Of a DNA stretch of 64,000 nucleotides, positions 19,608 through 32,200 are shown piece by piece. Each line of letters opens with the position of its first letter. Within the stretch, counting starts at the first letter, position 1. The DNA is taken from contig OY811987.1 of NCBI GenBank assembly GCA_963681505.1, positions 1,571,066-1,635,065 on the forward strand. The letters run 5' to 3'. The stretch comes from Eunapius fragilis. Taxonomy: Eukaryota; Porifera; Demospongiae; Spongillida; Spongillidae. Below the pieces are notes generated by a model that made no database searches, was not told the DNA's origin, and was given only the letters and a program-made list of their open reading frames with translations. Made by a program: the position numbers and the translations under genes.

Positions 19608-21846
19608 GTTGCCAATTGGCATACGATATGTGTTCGAGCTTAGCGGAGCTTAGCCCCAATTAACTAGCCTCGAAGGGACCACGCCATTGCCTAAGCCTAT
19701 AGTACTAGGTACCTGCGTACTAGTACCGAAAAATTGGTGATCCAATATTAAGTAAAAATTGGTTGCAAATTGTTCAGGACAGGTGCATTATATTCGAGTG
19801 AAAGCTGGTTTGTGTTCGTTTGATCGCTGTTGTGGACTATTTCTGGATTTATCGGTATGTCGATACATTGTCTATGCTATGATACAGCTCTGGTTTATTT
19901 GAAACGTTTTGTTGAAAATTTCTAGCGCGTAGAAAAAATATGTACCCTTTAGGTTTGGTAGATCTTTTTAGAGGTACCGGGAAACCGATCAGATGTAGGT
20001 ACTCCCCAGGCCTTAATCTATATGGATTTCAAATTTCACGAACTTTGGTTGATGCCCAAGGTGTTATCCAACAGCCTATGTGTTTAAATATGGCACGTGC
20101 TATTCATGAAGCCAACGCACGTCAAGCGTTATTAGGTGGTTAAGCGCTGCCCGTATAACATGGTTTTTGCAACTTTTTAAGAACATTTCTTACCTTTGAG
20201 TACCTTATAGCGTTAACAAAGTTTAACTCTAACTACCATTATTTTCGAAGTACTGTAAAAGGAAGTATTAAAAAACGCAGTTTTGCTATAAATCTACATA
20301 CTATGAAAATACCATAATTTTTGGCCGATGCCCAAGGCATACCCCAGATTTTCTCAGGTTGTGGCTCGTCCCCAGATATCATATTGTACGTTGCCGCGAA
20401 AATGGAACTAACGCATGTTTGTGCAACTTTCCAGTGTGCTTACAACCCTACATGTAACCCTTTAAATAAGTACTTTCAAATCATTTCACTTCCGCATATC
20501 CAAATATCTGCAGTAAAAATTGTGACTGGTTTTTACGAAGGTTAAGAGAGGTAGGTATTTTTGAAAATCTAGTTCTCGATAGTTTAAAGACGATAAGACT
20601 TCAAATTTGCCGGGATCACGAAGCTTTGAGCGCTCTTTCACGCAGTATAGTATGTAACATCGTACGCAATATCTAAATTAAGGATGTACTGCTTTCTAAT
20701 TAGAGTAAAAAGTCAACGTTGTTTATTGTACTCTTCCAATGACGGGTCCTCCTCAAAAACGTCAAAAAACGTTGCAGGCAAGCAATTTCTATCTACCGTG
20801 AAACTTTTAGGACGATCTGGCTATGCGCAATTGCTCATTTTCAGCTCGCCGTTGAATGTGTCACAGCTATGTCATTGCTTATCGTATTAAAACAGAATTT
20901 GGTTTTCATAGAAAGGAATCAATACTCTGTTAGGAGATATAGTAATTGGATTTAAAATACACTTCTTTGTAGAACTGTGTAATCCAATCAAACTTCGAGC
21001 CACATAAATACGCCCTTTTTTGAGGGTATATACTCGGGTCCTATGTATAAACACATTGCATCGTTGTATTGATCTATGAGCGCTATTATGTGCAACTTTC
21101 AGAAATTTTGGACTGTGCGCAATAATTTATTTTCGCCACAGTCCAAGTTATAGGATTGCGGGAGATGCGTTAACCATCATGCAAAGACCGTTTTATCAGC
21201 CTGAAGTGTGAATGCTTAATATGATTCAATCGCATGCCATATCTCTTTTCAAATGTACTATGAGTGATAGGGTTAGTGTCAATCCCTGTGTATGGTTAAA
21301 ACTCGAAGAACTGTTTCAACACTCACTTTTAGAGTTAAAATGTAATGTGCATCCACTGGATGGTATATCAAATGTGCATTTATTGTACATGACAATGACA
21401 ATGGGATACAAAGTTGCACATTTGGCAGTGATTGTGCAGTGGCAAATGTTATATATGGGCTAACCAAGATGCGATTTAAACAGGGCACAGGAGACACAAG
21501 TGGCTTTAAAAGCACTTTTTACGTTGTGAAAATATTAAGCCAGGACTGTTATTTGATATGTAGGAAATTGATTCAATGTTTTATTTTATTTGGCAGGAAG
21601 TTTTTTCTAAGATCAAAGAGAGATTATTGTATTATCTGAAAAATATGTGTTACTGCAAAAACAGCTTAATCAGAGATAATATCTTCATTAATGATAACAG
21701 AATAAATCGATAATATACTTCAGCTAAGAGTACTAGGATTGATTTGAAAATTCATCAATGGGCCTTGGATGAAGATCTTTTACATTAATAGTGAATGTTA
21801 GGGTAACCTTGAAATGGTTCCCATGATTAAGATGTGAACAATAATA

Positions 21847-22320
21847 TTGCGGGACCTGATACAGAAACCAACTTTCTTCCTAACTGCAACATCAAATGTC
21901 TTTGGAGAGATGCTAAGTGAAGGGGATGAGTCTCTACTGTGTTTGCAAGCACAATTATCAAGTGATGAGGAATCCCAATTTCATGAATTCGAAGTTATGA
22001 GCTTGGCTATAAGAAGCACTCTTGAAGTTCTTGAGCATCAGCTGGAGCCATACTTGCATGGTTCTCTCCATAACCCATCAAACGATATTCTAGTAAGAAG
22101 TCAAGCCGCTCCATTGCAGAATATGCTATCTGAACAGACCCTTGGTCTTGTCGATTACCATGTTCAGCATGCACCTAATGCAAATATAGGCTTCATTGAT
22201 GGGAAGGCGAATGTACAAAATATCAAACACTATCCTGGCTTCAGGACAACGATGATAAAAACTTATATTGTTTGCAATAAAGAGAGCAAGATTAACATGG
22301 CAGCAAAGAAAAGCCAATGA
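21847..22320 (+). pseudogene. Element-encoded protein fragment, unrecognised family (copy a)
   Basis: A 157-codon frame within the 7.9 kb element. It contains APLQNMLSEQTLGLVDYHVQ and NIGFIDGKANVQN, clearly related to the frame at 23709-24307. It begins without a good start context and ends soon after the conserved block, so it looks like a truncated remnant. I do not recognise a named domain. Confidence 0.5.
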
Positions 22321-22559
22321 TGAACTGAATATAAAAATTCAACATTATAGATTTCAAGAAGAACAAAGTAAGCAAGATAAAGTTTCAAGAGGCAAAACTG
22401 AAAAAAAGTAAAGTCTATACTTGCTAATGAATGCAAAATAGAAAAAACATTTCCTAAATCTCAACAGATACATTGGAATTTATGTTATAAACCCTTCATA
22501 GTTGTTAGGTAAATTCATAGCGCAGTAGTGGAACACATCACCTGGAATGAACAAAAAAT

Positions 22560-22722
22560 TTAATGGAAAAGTGCTGTCTGTAAAGAACAGTAAACGAGGT
22601 ACTAAATTCATTATTTCATATTGGACAGTGGAAGAAACTGAAGATGATAGAGAAGATCAATCTATAACTTTGGGGCAGTTTGATACTGATGTTATTCACA
22701 AAGATTTAGTTGCACTTGTGTA
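22560..22722 (+). pseudogene. Element-encoded fragment downstream of copy a
   Basis: An open stretch of about 54 codons containing GTKFIISYWTVEETEDD and FDTDVIHKDLVALV, ending at a GTAAGTG that could be a splice donor. The acidic strand-turn pattern resembles C-terminal parts of transposon-linked proteins, but I cannot name the family. Confidence 0.35.
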
Positions 22723-23708
22723 AGTGTGTACTATTCATGTGCTTTTATTTTTAAATACATATTACAGATTTTATGTATTCTAAATGTACTCCAATGTCTT
22801 TCAGATCATTTATTACCTGGGCTAATTTGATCTTAATTTATTTCAAACATTCAAGCGGATGTCAAAAATCTAGTCAGTTTTATACATAATATATCAATAC
22901 ATGCACGTAGAAATCCCACTACATTTAACTTATAAGGAAATAGTATTTCTTTCCTAATGCACATTCTTTGTGTAGGCCTACAACATGCCATTCTCCATAT
23001 AAAATTTGGAATCGAAATATTAAAAGACAAAAATCATATGACTGTTTGAATATAGTCATTACGGGGATCACAGTTTTTATAATATCTCCGCATCAAACAC
23101 CATACATTGTTTTATCGGTACTTAAAGGCCCGTTTCTCCAGTTAGGATTAAGCTACAAAAAGATAAAAACTGTTTTGAAAACCATTCAATATGGTCTTTA
23201 AACTGATGCATTCATTTATGCGTGAAAGATTGTTTGAAACTTTTTTGTAAAGTACCTACTTTAAAGATGTTAGCATGCTGCAACGATCTGTTGGTGTGTG
23301 TATCTTTCCAAATTAGGATGAAGACTGCAGAAGATTTTAAGAAGTTGATTGAAGGTGTGGTGATATCAGTGCAGACAATGCACTACAGGTTTCAAATGGC
23401 TTGGTAGTGCACATATAATGCAGCAAAGCATTTAAAACTGCCAAAATGGTGGCTTTTATTCATGAAGGAGTATGTGGGAATATTAATGCTTTAAAGACAT
23501 CAATACAAAAGCTCATGAAGAGAATAAAAAATTTAGCTGTATGGAAATGCAGGCATCACTAACCTTGATACTATTTCATACATTAAGACATGTTTACAGT
23601 ACATGTACCTCAAATCATTAAAGGATTGTCCATTACTTGTCTTAACAACATGTACAGATATAGATTTGGACAAAAAGACAGCAGTGTTTACAAAGTAATT
23701 TTAATTTA

Positions 23709-24307
23709 ATGAATGCACTGGAGAAAGTAAGCTTGAATGAAATTTTGTTCCGACTTATAACTGGTATCATAGAAGTAATTGAACGACAAATGTATGATAA
23801 CATTGAGATCCAACATTCAACACCTATGGCAAGTCAAACGCTCTCTGCCCCTGCACATAATATGCTTGCAGAGAAAACTCTTGGATTAGCTGATTATCAT
23901 TTTAGAAATGCACATAATGTGAAAATTGGGTTTGTCGATGCAAAGGTTAAGTCTAAAATAAATAAAACGTTACCATGGCTTTGTTCAAACCTCACAATGA
24001 GCAGGAAAAAATTATTAAATTTTGCATAGGACAGGCTCAAAAGATGAAGTTACTTATTCACATCCATGAACTAAATAGTGCTAAGGAGCAGGATAAACGG
24101 CTATTGGAAAGAAACCAGAAAAAAAAGATAGCAGTTGTCAAGAAAAAAATACAGAGTGTTGCAGATTGCAATGCAGAATTGTGTATAGAGTTTCCAGAGA
24201 TGGATGAATCCCACATAAATATTACAAAAGCAATTCTTGCCAATCCAGAAGTGATTGATGGACTCAACTTTGAACATTTATGGTTTGTTTGTTTTTTTTT
24301 TTTTTGA
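23709..24307 (+). pseudogene. Element-encoded protein fragment, unrecognised family (copy b)
   Basis: Two overlapping frames (23709-24029 and 23975-24307), joined by one frameshift near 23980, give a continuous protein. It has APAHNMLAEKTLGLADYHFR, KIGFVDAKVKSKINKTLPW, then NEQEKIIKFCIGQAQKMK and a lysine-rich helical tail. The first block is homologous to copy a at 21847-22320, so the gene is partially duplicated within the element. No transposase motif is visible. Confidence 0.5.
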
Positions 24308-24577
24308 GGATTATAAAAAGAATAAATGCACATTTATTATTATATACACTAAAATAAGTCCTTTAACAGTCATATTAACCTAGATAGGATAGCTCTACAG
24401 TTCGCCCTTACTAATGTCAACCCTAGGCGGCTGTACAGGCTAAAAATGGTCTTGGACTTTAGTTCATTATTCCTGATAGAGAGACGACCTGCAAGCTTTT
24501 GTTAACGAAGAAAATGTATAATACCACGGTAAAATTGTAGCAGTAAAACTGTAAAGTGTATAAGGTATACACTGCAT

Positions 24578-25697
24578 ACAAGTTGGTTGCCACATCAAAC
24601 CAAAGAATTTTAAACCTGTGGTTTATATTTTATATGGTTTTGTAATCAAACCAAACAGTCAAACCAATATTGTGGTTTAACATTTAAACTCATCATTTTG
24701 GTTTGAATGCAAGATAGTTTACAGTTTAAACCAAACGTTTTAATATTGTATTCTAATTTGATCAACATTCTGTTTCCTTGACTGGTGACCATCTGTGCAG
24801 TCCAAACAGGTGCTTACCATTTCATGCACCCAGACCTAGCTCAGGTGTATCAAGAAAGGAATATAGGTGAACAGACTGCATGCACCATTGTGAAGTATAT
24901 AAATACGCTAAGTAAGATGTATGCAAAAAGAATCTATACAAGGAATGAAGTTATGAAGTGTTGTGTAACTATTTCATTATACTTGTAACCTTGTAATTCA
25001 CCAGCAAGTGGACTGTTTTTGCATGCCTCAGGGTGGGAGAGCCATGAACAGGACTCCACCTGAGATTTGCATTCTAAATATCAAATATTTAGTCTTATGT
25101 GATTGTCAGGTGACTTTTTAGTTGCTTTTGTGCGATCCATGATGTAAATGTAAGCAACTATATTGTTCTAGTTCTATAATGACCTGCATAAACAAAAGTG
25201 TATCACTGTCCGTGAATTCTTCTTAAAATTCATTACTACCCTGCATGGCCATTACAATTTGCTGGCCAATATAATTACAATATAGTAATCATTACTGCTG
25301 CATGGGGTTACTATCTATTCATGTTATGAAGGCGGGTCAGTGGAATGCATATTGGTTATGAATACAGTTTTGAATGCGGCAGGGCTGCTTGGATGCGCAT
25401 TTTGTCCCCGTTTGTGCATGGCAACCATATGTGCAAAAAAAAAGCACTGGTTGATCAAGTCGTGCGCTGATAGGAATATGTATAGAGTTCGAATCCTGTT
25501 CAGTCTGAGTGTTTTTTTTTTTTTACTATACTGTACGATTCAGGTTAAACCAAGAAGATTGGTTAACACATAAAACCATGCATACGGTTTTAGTGTTAAA
25601 CCAAAATAACTAAGTTTAAACCCTAAACCACATTTGGTTTACACTGAGTAGTGCATGTGTCAAACCAAACTTTGGTTTGACATAGCAGCCAACTTGT
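24578..25697. mobile_element. Nested 1.1 kb non-autonomous element
   Basis: Ends ACAAGTTGGTTGCCACATCA (24578 onward) and its near reverse complement ending at 25697 match at most of 28 bases. Several CAAACCAAA and GGTTTA motifs repeat in both orientations near the ends. There is no coding capacity. Confidence 0.6.
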
Positions 25698-25929
25698 TTG
25701 CAGTGGGCATGTCCTTCCTTGCCATACGTCATATACAAAGTAAATTTGCGCACTACTATATCGCCAACGGCAAATGGCGGTTTCGCCGTATTTACATGCA
25801 CTGTAATAAACCGGTTTTTGAGCAAGCCAAACCTGTTTTAATCACGGCAGCATCGCTGATCTGCATGATCTTGAATCTAGTAATCACTAATATAAAACAA
25901 AACATCATTCTTTTAGAAAGTGGTCATAA

Positions 25930-25964
25930 TTCTTATTTAAGGATGGCCATCCTTAAATAAGGAT
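25930..25964. repeat. Right subterminal double palindrome
   Basis: TTCTTATTTAAGGAT and ATCCTTAAATAAGGAT mirror the pair at 19192-19230 near the other end of the 7.9 kb element. Confidence 0.75.
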
Positions 25965-25980
25965 TGCGGGAGATTAAACA

Positions 25981-26708
25981 TTAAGTTATTCGGTTTATGA
26001 AATATAACTGTGGGACTAATTTGGGGTTTGGACCACATGGAGGAGCATTGCTTTAACCTTGTTATGGCTATGCTAGGGAATCATACCTGTAATGAAGGGT
26101 ACAGTGTGGGTGTACTCATTAGTAATGCAATTTGTTACATAAGTTATTGATATTATGAAGATTTTAAAGTACATAAGAATTCATTTAACCAAATTGCAGC
26201 AAATTTTTTGGGGTGGTGACTGCTAATGCCAATAAGGGTTCAAGCTTGTAAGTAATTTGGGAAACAAATGCACTGCTGGATAACCTGTTTAAAAGCTGGC
26301 AGCCATTTTAGTGTCCTCCCCTTAAAGTTGTTATGATCAAGTGGGTTTACATAGTACTCTTACGCGTATAATGCCTATGTGATTACAGACAATCCACAAA
26401 ATTTGCAATACGACAGAATTGCAAATTTTGTGGATATTGTCTGTAATCACATTGGCAATCCACAGACAATCCACAAGATTTGCAATACTGTCATAATTTG
26501 CAATACTGTCGTATTGCAAATAATCACATTGGCATTTACGCGTAAGAGTAACAACTTATGTAACAAATTGCATTACTAATGAGTACACCCACACTGTACC
26601 CTTCATTACATGTATGATTCCCTAGCATAGCCATAACAAGGTTAAAGCAATGCTCCTCCAAACCCCAAATTATTCACACAGTTATATTTCATAAACCGAA
26701 TAACTTAA
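25981..26708. repeat. Large inverted repeat with an inner hairpin
   Basis: Arms of about 160 bases (25981-26146 and 26552-26708) are near-identical reverse complements, starting TTAAGTTATTCGGTTTATGA. Between them, 26379-26450 forms a second near-perfect hairpin built on GTGATTACAGACAATCCACA. Confidence 0.85.
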
Positions 26709-26820
26709 GATTGTAATAATTTCATGTACACAGATTTTGTATATTTCTTGGGTATAGATAATATATGGAAAATGTTTCTGTTTGAGACTAGGGTGGCTCA
26801 ATTAAGTATGGAATTACCCA

Positions 26821-27487
26821 CTGTAGGCGGATGGGGGGGGGGCAACCGCTCGCTTCTCCCCCCCCCCCCCCCCCCCACCCTCCTTCGACAAAAGTGCTGG
26901 GGCGATTCCCCCCACGGCCTCCGTGCTTCCTAGGCCATTGTCTTAGCAGTATTATTATGAGTAGAAAACGCGAGAATGGGAAATGTACAGGGGACAGTGG
27001 TACCTTATGGTTAGCGGTGTCAGCACGTCTTCTGGGCTAGTCTGGGCCCGCCGCTCTTGCACAATCATATATTGCACGTCTGGGTCACTGTCCAGTCCAT
27101 TTAGTTCCAGTGTTTCTTCCCGAGAGGGTTGCGGCCCGGAGCCCGATACACGCTACGAGTGGCGGGGTACACGTAAGCTCAATACAACAGCCATGTTAGG
27201 AAGATTTACCTCGTTATCGGAAACTTGCATTTTAACTTACTCTCATACAACGAGTTGATGTTACACGCCACGCCCACTTGCGTGGGTGGTAAAGTATGCA
27301 GGAGGAGCGTACATGTAGACATTGCTGAAGATCATCTTCAGGGGAGGATACAGGAATTCTGAAAGGGGGGGTCCGACAGGAATAACTGATAGGGGGAGGG
27401 TGCGGGAGGGGTATGCGCGCGGAAGCTTTTGGGGGTCCGTACTTGGTGACACAGACTATCGATCCATATTGACACCTGAAACTGTGC
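26821..27487. repeat. Dispersed repeat, locus 1 left part
   Basis: From GGCGGATGGGGG through AACTGTGCATCT this is closely similar to 37430-38293, apart from a 176-base MITE present only in the second locus. No conserved frame is seen, so it is probably a non-autonomous transposon or duplicated segment. It includes long C runs. Confidence 0.8.
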
Positions 27488-28356
27488 ATCTAATCGAGAG
27501 TTACGTTAGTAATCGAGAGTTACGTTAGTAACTCTCATATAGGATTTGACCCCGATTATGAATGTCATTAAAAAAACGCGACCCGCTTCTAACAAGACTC
27601 CCGACGAGCGGATGGCTTACCTTGTTATCGTCGTCGTACAAGAAGGCAACAACAAGCAGTTTCGTGTTTGTTTGATGTCACAAAACCGCGTGGTTGTAGA
27701 GAACAAAACAATTTTTGAAACTCGTACCCAGTCCCACGTATTTCTCGTTCTTCTTCTTCTTCTTCTTGTTCTTGTTCTTGACCACGCATAACTCGGGATA
27801 GGAACACTTTTAAGAAATGAAAATCACACCAATGGCTTCAGAATTCACTGGCATTTTCGCTTCTGTGGTCAAAACGTCTCGAGGCTACATGACATTTATC
27901 GGTGGTTGTGTTAGCAAATCACGTATAGCTTACTGCACTGACACGACTCGGATAGGTCCTACGTCGCTCTTTATACGAAGTACTAGCAGTATACATCAAA
28001 TGTGTACGGTCTGGGCACTACACGTAGTGGTAATTAACTTTGGCGGTTATGTATTTTTAATAACGTGCACGTGCGTACTATAATCATTCTTGTTATTCGA
28101 TCGTTTAGGTTTGACGCTCTTTGTAACTTAGTGAAGTTTTTTTTTCTCAAAATGCCTTCATGCACGTCAGGATAAGAAGAAAGCCAAACGACGAGCATAG
28201 TACCTCAAAACTAGAGACGACGTATTAGATTCAGCCCGAGCGGAACTACAAAGCAGAGCCTGAAAAGAAGCGGGCCTCTCAAACGTGAAAACTATCGAGC
28301 AGAGCCTGAAAAGAAACGGATCTCTCGACGCGCAAGGTATCGAGATGCGATTAGTA

Positions 28357-28387
<31 letters not shown>

Positions 28388-28993
28388 GAGGGTGCTGTCT
28401 GCTTCTGGCCCGATACAAAATGCGTTTGTGGGTTCGATCGCGCTGGGGCGACAATTAATAACCTCTCTTCTATTTCGGCCGCCCCTTAAAAGCCCCCTCA
28501 GATCCTGAAAAGGAACGGACCTCTCGACGTGCAAGGTATCGAGCAGATCCTGAAAAAAGATAGCGATATTGCCATAGTCCTGAACGTGCATCTCGCTCGG
28601 CGAAAAGAGTTAAGGTCACTCAATGGTATGTCGTTCTCATATCAAGATGGATTACTTAACATGCTATACGGCTCATAATCGGGTATGAATAAAAATCAAT
28701 GAAACAAGTAAATAAAAACATTCTCTATGAGAAAGTTGGTGGCATATAGGATTTGAAGGCAATGGTGGTGTAAAAAGGAAGGAAACAAGGGTCTAGTAAT
28801 AAGGAAAAATGGAATAGTCCTATATTTAGCACATTTCTATATGTAGGATATAGTATGTTGTTCGTGTGCTAAATATAGGACTATTCCATTTTTCCTTATT
28901 ACTAGACCCTTGTTTCCTTCCTTTTTACACCACCATTGCCTTCAAATCCTATATGCCACCAACTTTCTCATAGAGAATGTTTTTATTTACTTG
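27488..28993. mobile_element. 1.5 kb insertion within dispersed repeat locus 1
   Basis: In the second locus (38285-38300) the sequences flanking this block are contiguous, so 27488-28993 is inserted DNA here, or deleted there. It contains a 30-base G run (28357-28386) and ends with a foldback element. The frames in it are short and unrecognised. Confidence 0.6.
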
Positions 28994-28994
28994 T
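28704..28994. mobile_element. Foldback MITE, family member 1
   Basis: Arms of about 125 bases starting ACAAGTAAATAAAAACATTC are near-perfect reverse complements around a short loop near 28845. A related element lies at 42920-43183 within a TRPT1 intron. Confidence 0.85.
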
Positions 28995-29295
28995 ATACGA
29001 TTAAGGCACGCAATGAGGGTTAACTGCACACGTCACACGTGGTTGAGGCGGGGGGAAAGGGGGGGGGGGGGGGGGGGGGGGGGGAGGATCCGAACCCCCA
29101 CCCCCCGGCATCTGCCCTTTTAGAATATAGATATGATGTATATCCGATCTGATCTTCAGACAGAAATGATCACCAAAGCTAATTAAATATAGGCCCATGG
29201 GGCCACAGAGAGAGAAGCTTTAACATACATATGTATTGCTATGACATCATCATTAAGGAGGGCTAGTTGAGGCGAGAAAGAAGCGACTTTACTAC
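28994..29295. repeat. Dispersed repeat, locus 1 right part
   Basis: From ATACGATTAAGGCACGCAAT to the AAAGAAGCGACTTTACTAC motif it matches 38294-38561. A 26-base G run (29059-29084) is expanded here relative to the other copy. Confidence 0.8.
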
Positions 29296-32200
29296 ACTCC
29301 CGGCTCGGAACAGTGGAAAATTACAGACATTCATTGCGGGGTACCATAATTGAATTGTTAACGCAACGTGGTGTAGATAATGAAGTGTTTAAACCAATTG
29401 TTAAAAAGATGTGTAAACCCAAGTCACTTCCTATTACGTAACCTTTCTGGAAGGTCATCTGTTGCATGGGTGGAGACTAATCGGCCTTATAAATTTAATT
29501 TCTTCTAACCTTCCTGGGGTCGTGCAACAAATAAGTACAACGACTTGGCTCAGAAAACACAACACAAACTCACACGTGCATGCGTGCGTGTACATAAATA
29601 AATGAAAACACAAAGGGTGAAGAAACATGTCGTTAATTTGTGCCCGAAACATTCATGGCTCCTACCTTTAACTTAGTGTGATAGCCAATATGTAGTTGCC
29701 GCACAGCCTGCATGCAATATGCGATGCTGGCAAACAAACGTCACCTACCTGATGCGCGATAAATGGAATCTATTGTCACGTTTGGCTGCTATTAATTAGC
29801 ATATTACCCCCCCCCCCCACCCCCCCTAACGTCATTGAGAACATTACTCAATATACAGTGTAATCTGAATAAGAACAATACTTGCGGACAATAAATTTTT
29901 TCTTAGCATCATGGCCTCCTCCTCCCCCCCCCCCAACGTCACAATGACGCTAATTTTTCCAAAAATAAAAATCGTTTGGACAAGCCCCCTTAGCGATAGT
30001 TGTTTTAGAGGTGCGTACGCTTGCCTTCGCTGCTACAGACGTCTAGAAAGAATTGTCAAAGGGCTAATACAACTACAACTATGGACTTATCTGCTGTTCT
30101 TCAAAAGCTTTAAGGAGCAAGTAATAGCACAAGGTCGACTTGCCACTACCAGTCGGAAGGGTAACAAAAACATCTCTCCCTAGTAAAAAGTGCTTCACAG
30201 CCGATTCCTGTGTTTACGCAACTGCGAAATGTAGCTGCTGCATGTATAGCATCTAGAATTGCCGATTCTGCCATATATATTAAGGAATGCCGCTAGAGGT
30301 CACATGACATTATGTAAACTGTAATCTGATTGGGTCTGCTGAAATTTGTGTCGGAATAAATAATTAGTGGCCGATGTCCCCAGACGTACTACTCGTGCTA
30401 GTCCCCAGTCCACGTCATAGTACGGTACGTCTGGCTTGCGAGACTAGTACAAACTACGCTCCCTCCCCCTCCCCCGCCCAGCTTTAGTTTGTACATATAG
30501 TTGGAGGTGACATATGGGACAATTTCCGCGAAAATGTCCTATGTTTTTTAACATTGTGACTATAAAAATGCTCTGCGCGTGAATCATCGTAGCGTCCGAA
30601 AGGTGAATGCTGTCGACTTTCCTGCAGGAAAATATTCGGATTTTGAACCCCTAGAGGTAAGACCTTTTGTATTTTCTCCAGGCAGTGGAGCTAAGAGACA
30701 ATATTCGATTTATCATAGAGAGATGGTGTGGCATCATGTGATAAAAATAAGGTGTCGGCATTGCCTCAAATTCACGGGAAGATATATAAAAGCACTTCAT
30801 CCATCGTACACATATGCCTTAACAACCTGATTTGTGAAAATTGCAATGGAATTGGCGTGAAAAATATTGTGTTACAAGTTCAATTCATTACCATGGTGTT
30901 TGGTATTGTTGCCTGCCTCTTAATATCTATCTGGTATATGCATTCTAAGTGATGTGTTAGAAAATTGTTTATCTCAAAGCATTCATTACCTGGTCGACTA
31001 TATCATACCATAATGCAGAGTGTTCCACATCAGCGTAAAATCATTATAGTTATAAAACCATTCTGTGCTTATAATACTAATCACTTTCAGGAGGCTTTAA
31101 AGTATCATGCAATTAAATCATAGGTTAATTTTAATTAACATTAATACTGACAACAAGTTAATTTGTCAGAAACCTAAACTGATGGGAATTCTGAAATTAA
31201 AGAAAGAACTTTTTTCCACTGTGGGGTTGATCAAAACGCACTTCATTCTTTCTGGATATATTTGATCTGGGCAGGAGGAGGTGGATAATAATCTGCATGG
31301 CCAGCATGGAGGAGGAGTGGCAGAATATTTAAGTTTAACTAACGTTAGGTAGTAGGAATGTGGTTTCAACAATATAATCTGAAGTTATGAACATGAGTGA
31401 CTTTAAATTGACCAAAAATGAGACAAAAATCCTACATTTAGCACGTGTAAATGTACAAAAGAAGTGCTAAGCTAGCTTATAATACTGGGCCAGTACTTTT
31501 GGACCACATTAATAGTCCATAATACTTCAGCAGACAACTCTTTATTTCCAGAAGCAAATTATCTTATTCTCAGGGTGTTTTATAAGGGAGTTCCTGACTC
31601 CCCCCTGAATGAGCTTTGCTCATGAAAATTTCTGAGGGCGCCTAACGTCTAATTTTACCTGTATAGCCAAGTATGAATTACATTTAATATTTTGGTAATA
31701 ACAATGCACACACCACCAGCTTCATTACTGGCACTAAAACATCATGCATCTTAACTCTGATCAACCTAAGTATTGGGCCTTTATTTGGGTCTTGATTAAG
31801 ACATACAGTACACAGGAGTTTAGTGTTGATATGACCATTAGCATGATAGGTTATTGCAAAGGTAAGTGAGATACCTTGGAAAAAGTATTGTTTTCAGTAT
31901 CATGGTTATGGTTGTATGTTCTCTCCAATTAAAACGAACGCAGGTCTCCCCATCATGCATCAGTTACCACCCCCCCCCCCCCACCCCCCCCCCCCCCCCC
32001 CCCATGCCCCCATCCACCAAAAAATAAATAAATAAATATTCTTGTCTTGATCTACCATTGGCGAGTGTGTATTTTGTGAAGTGGGTCCCTGTAAACATCA
32101 AGGCCATGCAACTTGAAAAGGTTGATGTCTCTCACGCAGTCCTCTACACAGTACAGGAGCTAGCTGCAGGTGCAGACAGTATGATGGAGTATGCTTTCAT

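Larger units (their letters stand above)
18886..26819. mobile_element. 7.9 kb element with 42-bp terminal inverted repeats
   Basis: The left end (18886-18927, starting GGGTCATTCCATACTTAATT) and the right end (26778-26819) are reverse complements with one mismatch in 42 bases. Weaker similarity continues inward for about 60 more bases. Paired ATCCTTATTTAAGGAT palindromes sit near both ends (19192-19230 and 25930-25964). The interior holds plus-strand gene remnants at 21847-24307, a nested 1.1 kb element and large inverted repeats. It interrupts the end of the 27-bp satellite. No intact transposase is recognised and target-site duplications are unclear, so the superfamily is unassigned. Confidence 0.8.

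Noticed and set aside
25443-25524. tRNA gene or SINE: GTTCGAATCC box with an upstream A-box-like TGGTTGATCAAGT and a T run
   Set aside because: The T-arm stem does not pair and no acceptor stem can be drawn. At most a tRNA-derived relic within the nested element.
29911-30830. Short frames of 75-90 codons
   Set aside because: No recognisable motif, no splice context and no similarity to other parts of the window.
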